The notes beneath the pieces are model-generated. The model saw only the letters and a list, made by a program, of their open reading frames with translations, made no database searches and had not been told where the DNA came from. The translations under genes were made by a program, and so were the position numbers. 64,000 nt of DNA from JAAOIF01 sp965217125 (GTDB lineage: Bacteria > Pseudomonadota > Gammaproteobacteria > PS1 > Pseudothioglobaceae). How positions within the stretch are numbered: position 1 is the stretch's first letter; each line of letters begins with the position of its first letter. The stretch spans positions 1 through 64,000 of the forward strand of contig OZ244244.1 in NCBI GenBank assembly GCA_965217125.1, given 5' to 3'. Below, piece after piece: positions 62,272 to 64,000 of the stretch.

Positions 62272-63142
62272 TGCAAGTGATTAAAGTGCCAACACCACTA
62301 TCCGTAAAGACTTCTAATAAAACAGCATGGGCGACCCGACCATCAACAATATAGGTGGACTTAACACCATTTTGCACCGCTGATAAAGCACAGGCAATTT
62401 TTGGCAACATACCACCATAAATAGTGCCTTGTTTGATTAAGGCATCAACTGCCTTGACATCTAAGCCTGTGAGTAAATTATCATTCGCGTCTAAAATACC
62501 TAAAGTATTGGTTAGTAAAATCAATTTTTCCGCATTTAGTGCCTCAGCGATTGAACCGGCGACCAAATCAGCATTAATATTGTAAGAAACGCCGTTTTCG
62601 TCAACCCCAATAGGCGCAATAACTGGAATAAAATCGCCTTTTAATAACAGGTTAATAACTGATGTATCAATCTTATCAACCTCACCCACATGACCCAAGT
62701 CGATAATTTCAGAACTTGGATAATCAACATGAGTGAGTTTTTTAGCACAAATCAAATTGCCATCTTTGCCCGTCAAACCAATAGAATGCCCGCCATGCTG
62801 ATGAATTAAATTGACAATCTGTTTATTCACCAAGCCGCCTAAAACCATATCCACCACATCCATCGTCTCAGAATCAGTTACCCGCATACCGCCCACAAAC
62901 TCGCTTTGTTTGCCAATTTTTTCCAGCGTTTTACCAATTTGCGGACCGCCACCATGCACCACAATCGGATTCATACCGACCGATTTTAGCAACACAATAT
63001 CCCGTGCAAAGCTGGATTTTAGCTTTTCATCGACCATAGCATTGCCACCGTATTTAACAACGATGGTTTTAGCTTGAAATTTTTGAATATAAGGCAGTGC
63101 TTCAGTTAAAACACTGGCAATATTGTGTATGTTGTTAGCCAT
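62264..63142 (-). CDS. argB: N-acetylglutamate kinase
   Basis: Second step of arginine synthesis. 292 residues. VVKYGGNAMVDE, VVHGGGPQIGKTL and GGMLPKIACALSAV are conserved. The N-terminal helix ahead of KYGGNA suggests the hexameric, arginine-inhibited type. Pairing with pyrK by overlap may be a small biosynthetic operon. Confidence 0.97.
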   Translation of the reverse strand: MANNIHNIASVLTEALPYIQKFQAKTIVVKYGGNAMVDEKLKSSFARDIVLLKSVGMNPIVVHGGGPQIGKTLEKIGKQSEFVGGMRVTDSETMDVVDMVLGGLVNKQIVNLIHQHGGHSIGLTGKDGNLICAKKLTHVDYPSSEIIDLGHVGEVDKIDTSVINLLLKGDFIPVIAPIGVDENGVSYNINADLVAGSIAEALNAEKLILLTNTLGILDANDNLLTGLDVKAVDALIKQGTIYGGMLPKIACALSAVQNGVKSTYIVDGRVAHAVLLEVFTDSGVGTLITCNA

Positions 63143-63180
63143 ATTGTAATCTATAAATTTATTAAATCGCTATTTTACAG

Positions 63181-63612
63181 TTAATGACAAGCTTTGCCTA
63201 ACTTCTTCAAACGCCAATAATTATAAGGCCAAGGGGTAATAAAACCAAAAAACAGTGCAATCGGCAGCACCCACCAAACGAACAGCGCACCACCAGTAAT
63301 AAGGTAATCAGTAAGATTCATAGCAGTTTCCATCGACAGCATTGAAATCAAACTCATGCCAGTTGCGGTTTTAAAAGCCTGATAAAATTGCATTTTTTGG
63401 CTAACTAACATATAAGTTTCCAATATGATGCTGCTAATAATTCCATTCATTGTCGCCCATAAGAAAATTACCAGAGTGCTGGCGCTAAAATGGGTAAATT
63501 GAAAAAAAGCAATGGTGCCAAAATCACCAATCGCACAACCGATTAAACACCATTTAGTATTGTTAGCACTACGCTTCCAAGTATGTTTGCAAGACCAAAA
63601 AATCCTATCCAT
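63181..63612 (-). CDS. DUF4396 membrane protein
   Basis: 143 residues with three or four helices. KHTWKRSANNTKWCLIGCAIGD and the final GFITPWPYNYWRLKKLGKACH fit the DUF4396 pattern (WKxxxxxTxxCxxGCxxGD ... GxxTxxPxNWWLIxxG). Its ATG lies 15 bp past the cytochrome stop. Such genes often sit near copper, cytochrome or redox functions; the role is unknown. Confidence 0.78.
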   Translation of the reverse strand: MDRIFWSCKHTWKRSANNTKWCLIGCAIGDFGTIAFFQFTHFSASTLVIFLWATMNGIISSIILETYMLVSQKMQFYQAFKTATGMSLISMLSMETAMNLTDYLITGGALFVWWVLPIALFFGFITPWPYNYWRLKKLGKACH

Positions 63613-63627
63613 AACAGCGCATCTCGA

Positions 63628-64000
63628 TCATTTAAACCGGGCATCGTATTGTTGTTGAATATTTTTGGGCCATAAACTATATAAATAGTCCAACACCGCT
63701 TGTTTTTCAGCCTCGCTGAGTTTGTCCTTAAAGCCCGGCATAACACCGCCTAACCTTGCACCACCCTCATTAATAGTTTTTAACAATAATTTTGGTGAAT
63801 GATGCCAAGTATGTGCGCTGCCATTCAGTGGCGGCGCTGGAAAATTGCCATCTGCTTGACGCTTTTTCCAATTTTTAACCACACCTTCACCCGCCTTGCC
63901 ATGACAAAGCGCACAGTTTTTATCAAATGTGCTTTTGCCAAGTTGCACCGCACCAACCGCACTATCTCCCTCAAAACAACCCGTTAAAAACAACATACTT
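63628..64000 (-). CDS. Cytochrome c lipoprotein (N-terminus outside window)
   Basis: Small class I cytochrome c: haem site CALCH, axial Met in GVMPGFKDKLS, closing helix AVLDYLYSLWP. A lipobox FLTGC precedes the mature part. An ATG at 63996 would leave only six residues before the lipid Cys, too short for a signal peptide, and the frame is open to the window edge, so the true start is beyond 64000. Likely an electron carrier in the periplasm. Confidence 0.88.
   Translation of the reverse strand, partial: SMLFLTGCFEGDSAVGAVQLGKSTFDKNCALCHGKAGEGVVKNWKKRQADGNFPAPPLNGSAHTWHHSPKLLLKTINEGGARLGGVMPGFKDKLSEAEKQAVLDYLYSLWPKNIQQQYDARFK

Noticed and set aside
63543..63746. 67-codon minus-strand frame with one hydrophobic stretch (WIGFFGLANILGSVVLTIL)
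   Set aside because: Overlaps the cytochrome end and the DUF4396 start in another frame; the DUF4396 frame matches family positions, so this is a shadow.

Overview
The window is AT-rich chromosomal DNA with gammaproteobacterial gene content. A dissimilatory sulfur-oxidation locus (sat, aprM, aprB, aprA), a secreted DsrE-like protein, a class I fumarase, a complete type II secretion operon and the low GC together point to a sulfur-oxidising bacterium of the SUP05/Thioglobus group, which includes the thiotrophic mussel and clam symbionts. This assignment rests on gene content and remembered family features, not on a search. Decaying toxin-antitoxin modules and an insertion sequence fit a lineage under genome reduction.

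Layout. Bases 1-8376 hold the end of dnaE, then comEC, coaBC, ribD and an O-antigen-ligase-like gene on the minus strand. Bases 8424-19287 are one tightly overlapping plus-strand type II secretion operon in the order gspG-H-I-J-K-L-M-N-O-C-D-E-F, followed by recA, recX and tgt. Bases 21967-26195 are the rod-shape cluster mreB-mreC-mreD-mrdA (minus). Next come fumarase, a small secreted protein, the RNase P RNA, tyrS behind a Phd/PIN toxin-antitoxin pair, proA-holA-lptE, ftsH-folP-glmM, and the DsrE-like gene.

Bases 38165-44740 are the accessory highlight: a promoter followed by aldehyde dehydrogenase, a non-canonical M19 'dipeptidase', a variant BCCT transporter, a 540-residue protein of unknown function and a DUF3726-like protein. 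The block favours AGA arginine codons and looks more AT-rich than its surroundings, so it may have been acquired. A strong 18-bp hairpin covers the start codon of the unknown gene. I propose an uncharacterised uptake and catabolism system for a betaine-like or amino-acid-derived compound. Bases 44797-49751 are further accessory genes: an orphan antitoxin with a 20-codon BrnT toxin relic, a REPIN-like hairpin pair, a secreted phospholipase-D-like protein, an MTA/SAH nucleosidase, a cupin, a RarD-like exporter and a SlyD-like isomerase.

The sulfur locus (50232-54787, minus) has one promoter before sat and a second, near-consensus promoter before aprM; a clear terminator follows aprA. Upstream of sat lie a GC-rich multi-hairpin block and a complete IS3-family element (55104-56377) with a 3-bp target duplication. 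The last part holds a short YhdP/AsmA protein, a one-domain asparaginase-like protein, two lipoproteins, yggS, a RelB-type antitoxin with a 31-codon toxin relic, pyrK, argB, a DUF4396 membrane protein and the 3' part of a cytochrome c lipoprotein gene.
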